Positions 9,785-18,166 of a stretch of DNA of 64,000 bases are shown here, in pieces. This DNA is from Thioclava sp. ES.031. GTDB taxonomy: Bacteria > Pseudomonadota > Alphaproteobacteria > Rhodobacterales > Rhodobacteraceae. The first letter of the stretch is position 1. Each line of letters starts with the position of its first letter. Location: assembly GCF_002563775.1 (NCBI RefSeq), contig NZ_PDJO01000001.1, positions 1,126,001 to 1,190,000 of the forward strand, given 5' to 3'. Below the pieces are notes generated by a model. The model was given only the letters and a program-made list of their open reading frames with translations, was not told the DNA's origin and did no database searches. A program made the translations under genes and the position numbers.

Positions 9785-10399
9785 CTAAGGCTTGATAACA
9801 AGCACTGGGGCAGACAGTGCGTCTTGTTCTTCGACGATGACTCCAGCGCGTAGCATACAGGCTCCTGCAAGTGACAAAACACGCGTTTCTTCTACGGCAT
9901 TGGCCGCTGACAGATCAGGATATGCAGAAGAGAACATGTTAGCCGCTTTCAAGGCATCCAAATGATGATCCCCTTTACCAGCATGTGCCACACCGCTAAC
10001 GAACGCCTCGAAAACCAAAATGGATTCTTCGGGCGACCAATCGTGCCAACCAAGAGTGAAGGACGAGTCCGCCAAGTTTTTTCGTAGCCCCTCGAATACA
10101 TGTGACATAACAGCGAGACCGATAGTTGTGACAGTAGCACCCGCCCCAGCAGACCAAGGTCGACCGGCCTCTCCGCAACGCTGAGAGGTAATCTTTGCCA
10201 ATTGGCGATTAACTGGAATGAACAGAGGTGCTTCAAAACCCAGAACGCCGGGGTGATGCGTCACCAATTCTCGGTAGCGGCCAATAAAGTCATCTAAGTT
10301 TTGGCCTGTTTCATCCTGACCGCGAAATTTGATTGCCCAGCCAATATTCTTTGGCGCACCGACATCTACAACGCCAACAACAATCTCGCTTATATCCAA
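9785..10399 (-). CDS. putative RNase H-like (DUF429-type) protein on a repeat-bounded insert
   Basis: A 204-residue protein that I do not recognise with certainty. Its outline fits an RNase H-like fold: a first strand with VVGVVDVGAP (Asp 12), a second acidic site in GVLGFEAPLFIPV (Glu 56), and a C-terminal helix with GKGDHHLDALKAA (Asp 144 and Asp 148). This order of Asp, Glu and late Asp with D-A-x-x-A resembles DUF429-type predicted nucleases. Start is a TTG at 10399 with AAGGG 4 nt upstream; no good ATG exists. The gene is clearly richer in A and T than its neighbours and is bracketed by a direct repeat, both suggesting recent acquisition. Nuclease activity is inference only. Confidence 0.6.
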   Translation of the reverse strand: MDISEIVVGVVDVGAPKNIGWAIKFRGQDETGQNLDDFIGRYRELVTHHPGVLGFEAPLFIPVNRQLAKITSQRCGEAGRPWSAGAGATVTTIGLAVMSHVFEGLRKNLADSSFTLGWHDWSPEESILVFEAFVSGVAHAGKGDHHLDALKAANMFSSAYPDLSAANAVEETRVLSLAGACMLRAGVIVEEQDALSAPVLVIKP

Positions 10400-10571
10400 A
10401 GTACCCTTACCCTGCTTTGTGCACCGTAAATAGAAAGCAGCTGATGCGTAAGATTGGCAAGGCTAAGTTATTGGCAAATCGGTCATCTGTCTATCGCGCA
10501 GCATTTTGCACTATGGGCCCGATGCGGCCACTGCGCTTCGAGCCTTCAAGGTTCTCACGCGCACCATTTAC

Positions 10572-10591
10572 TGAAAAAGGCGCCCCGCGGG
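10572..10591. repeat. right direct repeat bounding the 9.6-10.6 kb insert
   Basis: tgaaaaaggcgccccgcggg, the partner of 9586-9605 with one mismatch. This copy forms the left arm and centre of the full terminator hairpin of the Deg protease gene, so the insert sits exactly at a terminator. Confidence 0.7.
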
Positions 10592-10599
10592 GCGCCTTC
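10574..10599 (-). terminator. rho-independent terminator of the hflK-hflC-DUF2065-Deg unit
   Basis: A perfectly self-complementary 18-bp stem (GGCGCCCC, GC, GGGGCGCC at 10579-10596) is followed on the minus strand by a run of five T's, 24 bp after the protease stop codon. Confidence 0.85.
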
Positions 10600-10622
10600 T
10601 CTATCGTCGTGAGCGGTGCGGA

Positions 10623-12095
10623 TCACTCCACGGGGAGGGCCACGAAACGCGGCTCGCCAGCGCGGCGGATCAACAGCAGGATCGACTTGCGCCCCGCATC
10701 CTTCGCCGCCTGCACGCGCTCTTCGAAATCATCGACCGCGGAGACCGGCTTCTGCCCGACCTCGGTGATCAGATCGCCCACGCGCAGCCCTTTTTCATAG
10801 GCCGAGGAGGTCTCGTCGATCTGCTTGATGACAAGGCCGTTGGCCTCTTTCGTCAGGCCCATCTCGGTGCGCAGTTCATCCGTCAGCGGCGTCACGGTCA
10901 GGCCGAGCATGTCCTTCTCGACCTCCTGCGGAGCCTGCACGGCTTTCGGGGGCTGTTCGCCCTCGGCGGCTTCGCGACGCCCCAGCGTCACCAGAAGCGT
11001 CTTGGCCTCGCCATCGCGCATCACGGTCACGCGGACTTTCTCGCCCACCGGCGCGTCGGCCACGCGACGCACCAGATCGCGGGTGCTCTTGACCTCGCCG
11101 CCATCGAAGGAGGTGATCACGTCGCCCGCCTCGATCCCGGCCTCTTTCGCGGGGCCATCGGGCACTTCAGAGACAAGCGCGCCTTCGGGGGCCTCGAGTC
11201 CCATCGCCTCGGCCATGTCGGCGGTGACGTCCTGGATTTTCACACCCAGCCAGCCGCGCCGCGTCTCGCCGTATTCCTTGAGCTGATCGACCACTTTCGC
11301 GACCACGTTCGAGGCCATGGAGAAGCCGATCCCGATCGAGCCGCCATTGGGCGACAGGATCGCGGTGTTCACGCCGACGACCTCGCCTTCCATGTCGAAG
11401 AGCGGACCGCCCGAGTTGCCGCGGTTGATCGCGGCGTCGGTCTGCAGATAGTCGTCATAGCTGCCGGACAGCTCGCGATTGCGCGCCGAGATGATCCCGG
11501 CCGAGGCGGAGAAGCCCTGACCCAGCGGGTTGCCCATCGCCATCACCCAGTCGCCGACGCGCACGGCGTCGCTGTCGCCGAAGGCGACGAAGGGCAGGGG
11601 GGAATCGCTCTCGACCTTCAAGAGCGCGATGTCGGTTTTCGGATCGGTGCCCACCAGTTTCGCGTCGAGACGTTTGCCCGAGAAGAACTCGATCTCGATC
11701 TCGTCGGCATCTTCGATGACGTGGTTATTGGTGACGATATAGCCGTCTTCCGAGATCACGAAGCCGGAGCCGAGCGCGTTCGAGCGGCGCGGCGCACCGC
11801 GCCCGTTCGGGCCATTGGGGGCGTTCGGGTTCGGCAGGCCGAAATCGCGGAACAGATCCTCGAAGGGTGAGCCGGGCGGGAAGTTCGGCATGTCACCGGT
11901 CGGCGCGGCCACCGTGGTCGACGTGGTGATGTTCACCACCGAATTGGAGACCTGATCGACGAGTTCGGCAAAGCTTTCCGGGGCGGCGCGGGCATAGGCG
12001 GGCCCGGCCAGAGGGGCGCAGGCGAGCGCCACGGCAAGCGTGGCGGCGCTCAATCCGGCGCGCAGCATGGATCCGGGTCCGGTGAGGATTGTCAT
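10623..12095 (-). CDS. Deg/HtrA-family periplasmic serine endoprotease
   Basis: A 490-residue DegP/DegQ-type protease for periplasmic protein quality control. Residues 1-36 form a Sec signal (hydrophobic LSAATLAVALACAPLAG). The trypsin-like domain carries the triad His 125 (VTNNHVIED), Asp 155 (KTDIALLK) and Ser 228 (NRGNSGGPL). Two PDZ domains follow: one starting at RRGWLGVKIQDV, one containing GLRVGDLITEVGQKPV. A Gly/Pro/Asn-rich LA-loop lies about 65-105. I start at ATG 12095, which has AGGGAGAG just upstream; the 33-codon upstream extension lacks a signal. It is last in the hflK-hflC-DUF2065 unit and ends at a strong terminator, suggesting joint control with the membrane HflKC complex. 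Confidence 0.95.
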   Translation of the reverse strand: MTILTGPGSMLRAGLSAATLAVALACAPLAGPAYARAAPESFAELVDQVSNSVVNITTSTTVAAPTGDMPNFPPGSPFEDLFRDFGLPNPNAPNGPNGRGAPRRSNALGSGFVISEDGYIVTNNHVIEDADEIEIEFFSGKRLDAKLVGTDPKTDIALLKVESDSPLPFVAFGDSDAVRVGDWVMAMGNPLGQGFSASAGIISARNRELSGSYDDYLQTDAAINRGNSGGPLFDMEGEVVGVNTAILSPNGGSIGIGFSMASNVVAKVVDQLKEYGETRRGWLGVKIQDVTADMAEAMGLEAPEGALVSEVPDGPAKEAGIEAGDVITSFDGGEVKSTRDLVRRVADAPVGEKVRVTVMRDGEAKTLLVTLGRREAAEGEQPPKAVQAPQEVEKDMLGLTVTPLTDELRTEMGLTKEANGLVIKQIDETSSAYEKGLRVGDLITEVGQKPVSAVDDFEERVQAAKDAGRKSILLLIRRAGEPRFVALPVE

Positions 12096-12270
12096 ATGGC
12101 TCTCCCTTGCTTCGCCGGTGCGGGAGACCGGCGCGATGCTCTCTTTGATTTGAAATGTAGGAGCAGGGAGGGGCGAAGGGAAGTTATTCGCCAAAATTCA
12201 CGACAGGAAATTGCGTCGCAGGGGGCGGACAATGGCGCTCTCTTGCGCTCAAGGCACGAGAGAAAGGCGG

Positions 12271-12465
12271 TTATCCGAACTGCCGCAGCGCCCAGAGGAT
12301 CGCCACACCCGTCGCCAGAGCCGCAAGGCCAAGGGCGCGACGTTGGCCCGCCGACATGGCGCGCAGCATATCCAGCGCCTCCTCGATGCGAGAAGGGGCC
12401 AGCGCAAGCGCCAGCCCCTCGATCACAAGGACCAGTCCCAGACCGGTCAAAAGCATCGCCATCAC
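12271..12465 (-). CDS. DUF2065 family small membrane protein
   Basis: A 64-residue protein with two hydrophobic helices (MLLTGLGLVLVIEGLALALA and ALGLAALATGVAILWAL) separated by a charged loop with MLRAMSAGQRR. The length and this pattern match the YjeT/DUF2065 family, whose role is unknown but which recurs beside hflKC. The start is GTG 12465 (GTGA overlap with the hflC stop) or the ATG one codon later; both keep the frame. Being coupled to hflC, it may be a minor partner of that complex; this is inferred from position. Confidence 0.85.
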   Translation of the reverse strand: MMAMLLTGLGLVLVIEGLALALAPSRIEEALDMLRAMSAGQRRALGLAALATGVAILWALRQFG

Positions 12466-13394
12466 TGGCCGACCTGGCTCGCCGATGCACTGCCCCGGCC
12501 TGCACCGGTTTCGGGCCCCGGGTTCTCCCCGATCGAGCGCAGGAAGCGCCCGTAATCGAAGTAGAGGCTGTCGGGCTGCGTCACCAGCGACGAGGTCTGC
12601 GTCTTCATCGATTGCGCGTAGAATTGCAGCGCGCGCACGAATGCGAAGAACTGGCGATCCTTGCCGTAAGCATCCGCATAGACCTTGTTGGCCTGCGCAT
12701 CGGCTTCACCGCGCACGATCTCGGCCTGTTTCTTGGCCTCGGATGTGACCTCGACCGCGGTACGGTCGGCGGTTGCGCGGATGCGCTGTGCGGCCTCGGC
12801 GCCGCGGGCGCGCTCGTCGGCGGCCTCGCGTTCACGCTCTGCCCGCATCCGGCCATAGGTGGAGGCGAGGTTCTGCTCGGGCAGATCGGTGCGCGTCAGA
12901 CGCACGTCGATCACGTCCACGCCCAGCGACAGCGCCTCGCGCCTTGCCAGATCGCGGATGCGGTTCATCAGCGGCGTCCGGTCATCCGACAGCACAGCCG
13001 TCGAGGGGACCGAGCCCAGAACTTCGCGGATCGCGTTATTCAGGATGCCGTCGATGCGGCTCTTTGCGGTCGTCTCACCACCCGCGCCAACGGCTTCGCG
13101 GAATTTCACCGCGTCGACGATGCGCCAGCGGGCGAAGGCGTCGACCACGAGACGACGGTCGTCCTCGGGCGTGACTTCGAGCGGCTGCGTGGTCAGGCTC
13201 AGGATGCGGTCATCGTATTTCACGATGGTGTCCACGACCGGAATCTTGAACCCGAGACCGGGCTCCGTCTTCACCTGCTGCACCTCACCGAAGCGCAGCA
13301 CGAGGGCCTTTTCACGCTCGTCCACCACGAAGACCGAATTCAGTCCGAGGAAGATGAGAACAACGAGAACGGCAATTGCGATAGGTCCGCGCAT
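12462..13394 (-). CDS. hflC: protease modulator HflC
   Basis: A 310-residue SPFH/band-7 protein that pairs with HflK to form the membrane cage around the FtsH protease. It begins with one membrane anchor (IAIAVLVVLIFLGLNSVFVV), then the band-7 domain (VDEREKALVLRFGEVQQV, GLGFKIPVVDTIVKYDDRIL) and a long Ala/Glu-rich coiled coil (about 190-250) containing RMRAEREREAADERARGAEA. Its ATG overlaps the hflK stop (ATGA) and its stop overlaps the next gene. It normally acts with its C-terminal bulk on the periplasmic side. Confidence 0.96.
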   Translation of the reverse strand: MRGPIAIAVLVVLIFLGLNSVFVVDEREKALVLRFGEVQQVKTEPGLGFKIPVVDTIVKYDDRILSLTTQPLEVTPEDDRRLVVDAFARWRIVDAVKFREAVGAGGETTAKSRIDGILNNAIREVLGSVPSTAVLSDDRTPLMNRIRDLARREALSLGVDVIDVRLTRTDLPEQNLASTYGRMRAEREREAADERARGAEAAQRIRATADRTAVEVTSEAKKQAEIVRGEADAQANKVYADAYGKDRQFFAFVRALQFYAQSMKTQTSSLVTQPDSLYFDYGRFLRSIGENPGPETGAGRGSASASQVGQ

Positions 13395-14575
13395 CAGTTG
13401 CTTCCTCCCGTGTTAGCGGTCGAGTTGGTTGTGCTGGACGACGAGCTGGAGTTCTTGCGCAGCTGATCCAGCGGCAGATAGGGCACGACCCCGCCAGCGC
13501 CGTCTTTGGTATCCACGACGACCTTGTCGACGTCTTGAAGCAGCTTGCCCATGGTTTCGTAGAACATCCGGCGCTTGGTCACTTCGGGCGCTTTCTCGTA
13601 TTCCGTGAGGATCGAGTTGAAGCGCGCGGCGGCACCTTCGGCGGCGTTCACGATCTGCGCACGGTAGCCTTCGGCCTCTTCCTTGACCTGAGCGGCCTCA
13701 CCGCGAGCGCCTGCCGTCACCTTGTTGGCATAGGCGTCGGCTTCCTTCTCGAGGCGGTCCCGCTCCTGCTGGGCGGCCTGCACTTCGCGGAAGCTGTCGA
13801 TCACTTCGCGCGGCGGGTCGGCACGGTTGAAGTTCACACGGACGATGTTGATGCCCGCATCATAGCTGTCGAGCGTCTTCTGCACTGCGGTGCGCAGATC
13901 GGCGGCAATCTCGCCACGTGCGGTCGACAGGATCGGCGCGAGGTTCGAACGTGCGATGATGTCGCGCATCGCGGATTCCGACACCGCGCGGATCGTGTCC
14001 TGCGGATCGCCGAGGTTGAACAGGTATTTCGCCGGATCGCTGATGTTCCAGACCACCTGGAATTCGAGATCGACGATGTTCTGGTCGCCCGTCAGCATCA
14101 GGCCGGTATCGTTCGTGCCTGCGCGGCCCGAGCCGATATCGACGGTCTGTTCGCGCGTCACCGGAACCTTGGAATAGGTGATGATGGGCCACGGCGCGAG
14201 GTTCAGACCGGGGCCTTTGGTCTCATAATAGCGACCGAACATCAGTTCCACCGACCGCTCTTCCGGGTTCACCTTGTAGAGCGAGGAGCCGAGCCAGATC
14301 GCAACCACGGCCACAAGGCCGATGACGATGGCGGACTTGATCGGGAACGGGCTTTTGCCGCCTCCGCCGCCATTGGGACGGTTGGGACGATTGCCGCCCC
14401 CTTTGCCGCCCATCAGCACGCGGAGCTGCTCGGAGCCCTTGCGCATGAATTCCTCGATTTCCGGGATTTGCGCGCCCTCGCCGGGACGTCGCTGACCGGG
14501 ACGCTTGTCTTCGCGGTCGTCGTCGCGGTCATCGCCGCCACCGCCTCCGCCGCCCCAGGGGCCTCCGTTGCTCAT
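13394..14575 (-). CDS. hflK: FtsH protease activity modulator HflK
   Basis: A 393-residue SPFH/band-7 protein, partner of HflC. The first 75 residues are cytosolic and rich in Gly, Asp, Arg and Pro (a GGPWGGGGGGGDD start, later GGGGGKSPFP). The membrane anchor is about 80-98 (AIVIGLVAVVAIWLG). The band-7 region follows (VNPEERSVELMFGRYYET, GPGLNLAPWPIITYSKVPV), then a coiled coil near 265-320, and a Ser/Thr/Asn-rich tail (SSSSSSTTNST). It is first in the hflK-hflC-DUF2065-Deg unit. The glycine-rich N-terminus is typical of the family; the serine tail is just low complexity. Confidence 0.96.
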   Translation of the reverse strand: MSNGGPWGGGGGGGDDRDDDREDKRPGQRRPGEGAQIPEIEEFMRKGSEQLRVLMGGKGGGNRPNRPNGGGGGKSPFPIKSAIVIGLVAVVAIWLGSSLYKVNPEERSVELMFGRYYETKGPGLNLAPWPIITYSKVPVTREQTVDIGSGRAGTNDTGLMLTGDQNIVDLEFQVVWNISDPAKYLFNLGDPQDTIRAVSESAMRDIIARSNLAPILSTARGEIAADLRTAVQKTLDSYDAGINIVRVNFNRADPPREVIDSFREVQAAQQERDRLEKEADAYANKVTAGARGEAAQVKEEAEGYRAQIVNAAEGAAARFNSILTEYEKAPEVTKRRMFYETMGKLLQDVDKVVVDTKDGAGGVVPYLPLDQLRKNSSSSSSTTNSTANTGGSN

Positions 14576-14630
14576 ATGCTCCTCACCTTTCCGTTATCTT
14601 GTCGGACAGTTGGGTATCTTTTCCGTGATT

Positions 14631-15983
14631 TCAATAATGTCTTACAGGGTTCCGCATGGTCACGAGCTCTTCGCCCATGGTCGGGTGGACCGCGCAAGTC
14701 GCGTCGAACTGTTCCTTGGTTGCCCCCATTTTGACGGCGATACCGACCATTTGGATCAATTCGCCCGCTTCGGGGGCCACAATATGGCATCCCAGCACGC
14801 AGCGCGTCTCGCGGCAAACGATCAATTTCATCAGCACCCGCGCGTCGGAGCCTGCAAAGCCCGAGCGCATCGGCCGGAAGCTCGAGACGTAGACCTCGGC
14901 ATTGCCGCGTTCCTCGGCCTCTTCCTCGGTGATGCCGACGGTGCCGAATTCGGGCTGGGTGAAGACGGCCGAGGCCACCAGCTCATGATCGGAGGGGCGG
15001 GCATTGGCGCCGAAGACGGTATCGGCGAAGGCGTGGCCCTCGCGGATCGCGACCGGGGTCAGGTTGATGCGGTCGGTCACGTCGCCCACCGCGAAGATCG
15101 AGGGCACGTTGGTCTGCGACCATTCGTCGACCATGACCTCGCCGCGCTCGCCCAGCTCCACGCCCGCGGTCTCGAGGCCGAGCCCTTCGGTGTTCGGCGT
15201 GCGGCCCGTCGCGTAGAGCACCGCGTCGAACTCGTCCTCGCGCCCGTCGCCGCAGGTGACTTTCAGGCAGTTCTCGGTCTTCTCGATCTCGGTGATCACG
15301 ACATGGGTGTGAATGTCGATGCCGCTCGCCTGCATCTGATCCACGATCAGGTCGCGCGCCTCGCCATCGAAGCCGCGCAGCAGGGGCGAGCGGTTATATT
15401 GCGTGACCTGAACGCCCAGGCCGTTGAGGATGCAGGCGAATTCGCAGGCGATATAGCCGCCGCCGACGATCAGGATGCGTTCGGGCAGGGTGTCGAGCTT
15501 GAAGATGTCGTTCGAGGTCATCACCAGCTCGCAGCCCGGGAATTCGGGCACGAAGGGCCGTCCGCCGACCGCGACGAGGATATGCTTGGCCGAGATTTTC
15601 GTGCCATCGGCCAGCGTGATCTCATGCGGGCCCGACACGGTGGCGCGCTGGTCGAAGACCTTCACGCCCGCGTTTTCCTGCCCCTTGCGATAGATCGCTT
15701 CGAGCCGGTCAAGCTCCGCATCCAGCTTGCCACGGAAGCCGGGCCAGTCGAACTGACCCGCATCCGCGCTCCATCCATAGGCGCGGGCCTCTTCGATGGC
15801 CGCCGGCGCGGTGGAGGCGAAGACCATCAGTTTCTTCGGGACGCAGCCGCGGATCACGCAGGTGCCGCCCATCCGGTATTCCTCGGCCAGTGCGACGCGC
15901 GCGCCATGGCCCGAGGCAATCCGAGCCGCGCGCACCCCGCCCGAGCCACCGCCAATGACGAAAAGGTCGTAGTCGAAGCTCAT
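14631..15983 (-). CDS. gor: glutathione-disulfide reductase
   Basis: An NADPH-dependent flavoenzyme that keeps glutathione reduced; 450 residues is standard. The FAD Rossmann motif is FVIGGGSGGVRAARIA (residues 8-23). The redox disulfide is GGTCVIRGCVPKKL (Cys 42 and Cys 47). The NADPH Rossmann motif is RILIVGGGYIACEFACIL, and the C-terminal active-site His lies in CAVHPTMGEELVTMR. ATG 15983 is preceded by GGAAGG about 6 nt upstream. It is a single minus-strand gene between the hflK start and rpiA. The NADPH supply and stress function fit the nearby Deg/HflKC genes loosely. Confidence 0.95.
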   Translation of the reverse strand: MSFDYDLFVIGGGSGGVRAARIASGHGARVALAEEYRMGGTCVIRGCVPKKLMVFASTAPAAIEEARAYGWSADAGQFDWPGFRGKLDAELDRLEAIYRKGQENAGVKVFDQRATVSGPHEITLADGTKISAKHILVAVGGRPFVPEFPGCELVMTSNDIFKLDTLPERILIVGGGYIACEFACILNGLGVQVTQYNRSPLLRGFDGEARDLIVDQMQASGIDIHTHVVITEIEKTENCLKVTCGDGREDEFDAVLYATGRTPNTEGLGLETAGVELGERGEVMVDEWSQTNVPSIFAVGDVTDRINLTPVAIREGHAFADTVFGANARPSDHELVASAVFTQPEFGTVGITEEEAEERGNAEVYVSSFRPMRSGFAGSDARVLMKLIVCRETRCVLGCHIVAPEAGELIQMVGIAVKMGATKEQFDATCAVHPTMGEELVTMRNPVRHY

Positions 15984-16075
15984 GGGGGCGCCTTCCTTCC
16001 TGATATTCCTTGCGTCTTGGCTTAGCGGTCCATGCGCTCAGGAGCAAGGCGGGGACGGAAAGACGCGCGCAAGGC

Positions 16076-16102
16076 GGGGATGCGTCACAGCGTTGCATCC
16101 CC
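16076..16102 (-). terminator. hairpin downstream of rpiA, possible terminator
   Basis: An 8-bp perfect inverted repeat, ggggatgc and gcatcccc, with an 11-nt loop, 24 bp after the rpiA stop. No T-run follows, so it may stabilise the 3' end or act weakly. Confidence 0.4.
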
Positions 16103-16125
16103 GAGGCGCGCGCCCTGCGCGAAGA

Positions 16126-16911
16126 TCAGTCCATATCGCGGAAGATGTTCTCGTCCTCGGCGAACTCGATGGTCTCATTGGCCACCGTGCCCTCGTTGAT
16201 GTCACGGATTTCGACCTTGCCGTCGGTGCCGCCGATGATGACCTTGTCGCAGATGTCGATGAACAGGCCATTCTCGACCACGCCGGGAATCTGGTTCAGC
16301 ACCAGCGCCAGCTGACGCGGGTTGCCGATGCGGTTGAGATGCAGATCGACGATGTAATTGCCTTCATCGGTCACGAAGGGCTGCTGGCCGTTCAGGCGCA
16401 GCGAGGTCTGGCGGCCCATCACGTCCATCGAGTCGAGCAGTTCCTCGATCAGCGCGCGGGTGACCTGCCAGCCGAAGGGCACGACCTCCACGGGCAGGGG
16501 GAAGGCGCCCAGATGGTTCACTTCCTTCGAGGCGTCGGTGATGACGATCATCTGATCGGACGCGGTGGCCACGATCTTTTCCTGCAGCAGCGCGCCGCCG
16601 CCACCCTTCACCAGGTTCAGATCGGGGTCGAATTCGTCCGCCCCGTCGATCGTGATATCGAGCCATTTCGCTTCGTCGAGCGCCACGACCTTGATGCCGA
16701 CCTGACGGGCGAGATCAGCGGTGCGCGTCGAGGTGGGCACCCCGATCAGTTGCAGCCCTTCGTCGCGGATACGCTCGCCAAGGCAGCGCACCATCCATGC
16801 GGCTGTCGAGCCGGTGCCGAGGCCCACACGCATCCCGTCTTCAATGAGGTCAACGGCACGGCGGGCGGCGGCGAATTTCGCCTTGTCGATCGGGGAGAGG
16901 TCGGCAGCCAT
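16126..16911 (-). CDS. rpiA: ribose-5-phosphate isomerase A
   Basis: Interconverts ribose 5-phosphate and ribulose 5-phosphate in the pentose phosphate pathway. The 261-residue protein has the GLGTGSTAAWMV phosphate loop, the ITIDGADEFDPDLNLVKGGGGALLQEKIVA segment with catalytic acids (Asp-Gly-Ala-Asp-Glu and the Lys-Gly-Gly-Gly-Gly-Ala block), and the EVVPFGWQVT region. Two in-frame ATGs exist: the inner one (16911) is preceded by GGAG at 8 nt and is chosen; the outer one (16923) itself contains that site. It may share a transcript with gor downstream. It acts in the same pathway as transketolase and PRPP synthetase elsewhere in the window. Confidence 0.95.
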   Translation of the reverse strand: MAADLSPIDKAKFAAARRAVDLIEDGMRVGLGTGSTAAWMVRCLGERIRDEGLQLIGVPTSTRTADLARQVGIKVVALDEAKWLDITIDGADEFDPDLNLVKGGGGALLQEKIVATASDQMIVITDASKEVNHLGAFPLPVEVVPFGWQVTRALIEELLDSMDVMGRQTSLRLNGQQPFVTDEGNYIVDLHLNRIGNPRQLALVLNQIPGVVENGLFIDICDKVIIGGTDGKVEIRDINEGTVANETIEFAEDENIFRDMD

Positions 16912-16996
16912 TTGGCGCTCCATTCATGGGCAGTCTGAGTTGCCGACGCTTATAGGCAATCAAGGGCGCTCAGGCGAGGGCTTTGTCAGTCTGTGT

Positions 16997-18013
16997 TCAT
17001 CGCAGGAGGAATTGTCGCATCCCGCCCGCTTGCTTGGCGTGGCGTCGCGCCTGCCCCGGGGGCAGGATCGGACGCGCGGGCTGGGTAAGCAGCGGGTTCT
17101 CCGCCATCAGCGCGCGCAGCCGCGCGGCCTCTTGCGGGCCGACCCCGCGCAGCGCCATCGGGCCGGGCAGGAGGCTTTCGACCGCGGCTCCGTCCGCAAA
17201 GACGATCTCATGCGCCTCGAACAGCAGATGCAGCCATTCGATGCGCGGACGCAGTGCCCGCGCGATCCCCGGCAGGTCGAGCAGCCCCTTGGCCGGAATC
17301 AGAAGCTCCCGCCCGCCAAGGACGCCCGCGCGGCTGCGAACCAGCAGCCGGTGTTGGGCCGAGACTTCAAAGGCGCGGTCATTGCCAAGCGCGCCTTTCG
17401 CGACGCGGATCGGCGCGTTCTCGTCGCGCCCGGTCATCCGCCAGCGGCCAGTCCAGATCAATTCGCGATAGCCGTTATCGGCGGTCTGCACTTTCATGCC
17501 GGGGCGCAGATCCTCCACCGCGACGGGGCCTTGCTTGGTCGCGATCCGGGTGCCGCGGGCGAAACAGACCGCAAGATCGGCATAGGGAATGACCGGATCG
17601 TTGCTGTCGATTGCGACGATGTCGTAGGTTTGCCCCGCGAAAAGACGCTCGGACGAGGCGATGCCATGCACGTCGCCCTCGAATTCGAGCACGAAGATCG
17701 TGATATTGTCGGCCGGATCGGAGGAGCCCGTCGGACGGATGACATAGCTGTATTCGATTTCGACATCGCCCGCCGCACCTGCGCCCCAGGCGATGCCGTC
17801 GAATGTCGTGGGTAGGGTGAGTTCCTGCGAGCCGTCGGCATCTTCGAGATTGGCGTCGTCATCGGTCAGATCGATCATCTGCACCGCAGCGTCAGCCTCG
17901 ATCGTGAAGCTGGTCGCACCCACCGCGTCGGAATTCGCCGACGCGTTCGACCCGAACGGGTCCGGACCCGATACGATCAGGTCCGAAAATTGCCATGCAC
18001 CGAAAATCGGCAT
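16997..18013 (-). CDS. Hint-domain (self-splicing-like) secreted or surface protein
   Basis: A 338-residue protein with a Hint (Hedgehog/intein) module in its second half. The module starts at CFARGTRIATKQGPVAVEDL (Cys 150) and shows a later SAQHRLLVRS block with the conserved His and a VFADGAAVESLLPGP segment. The N-terminal 145 residues are acidic, beta-rich and rich in Asp/Asn/Ser, like the calcium-rich surface proteins that carry this module in Rhodobacterales. No signal peptide is seen, so export, if any, would be by a type I-like route. I start at MPIFG (18013); the frame stays open to an ATG at 18091 without a better ribosome site. Function unknown. Confidence 0.8.
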   Translation of the reverse strand: MPIFGAWQFSDLIVSGPDPFGSNASANSDAVGATSFTIEADAAVQMIDLTDDDANLEDADGSQELTLPTTFDGIAWGAGAAGDVEIEYSYVIRPTGSSDPADNITIFVLEFEGDVHGIASSERLFAGQTYDIVAIDSNDPVIPYADLAVCFARGTRIATKQGPVAVEDLRPGMKVQTADNGYRELIWTGRWRMTGRDENAPIRVAKGALGNDRAFEVSAQHRLLVRSRAGVLGGRELLIPAKGLLDLPGIARALRPRIEWLHLLFEAHEIVFADGAAVESLLPGPMALRGVGPQEAARLRALMAENPLLTQPARPILPPGQARRHAKQAGGMRQFLLR

Positions 18014-18166
18014 CGTGCCCACCACAGCCTTTCGCCGCTCAGGCTGCGCGATAATCCTGAATATCGCGTCAACGATGTTGCTTTTGCGCATGCCGGGGTC
18101 GTTTTGGGGCTGTTGATCCGGGGGCGAACACGGCAGTCTGGGCGAAAATCAGGGCAGGGAGGTCGC

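Noticed and set aside
9623..9853. 76-codon plus-strand frame in the left flank of the insert
   Set aside because: No recognisable domain or ribosome site and it overlaps the end of the RNase H-like gene antisense.
10333..10800. 155-codon plus-strand frame over the insert boundary
   Set aside because: It crosses the Deg terminator and the 3' end of the Deg gene antisense; no ribosome site, no domain.
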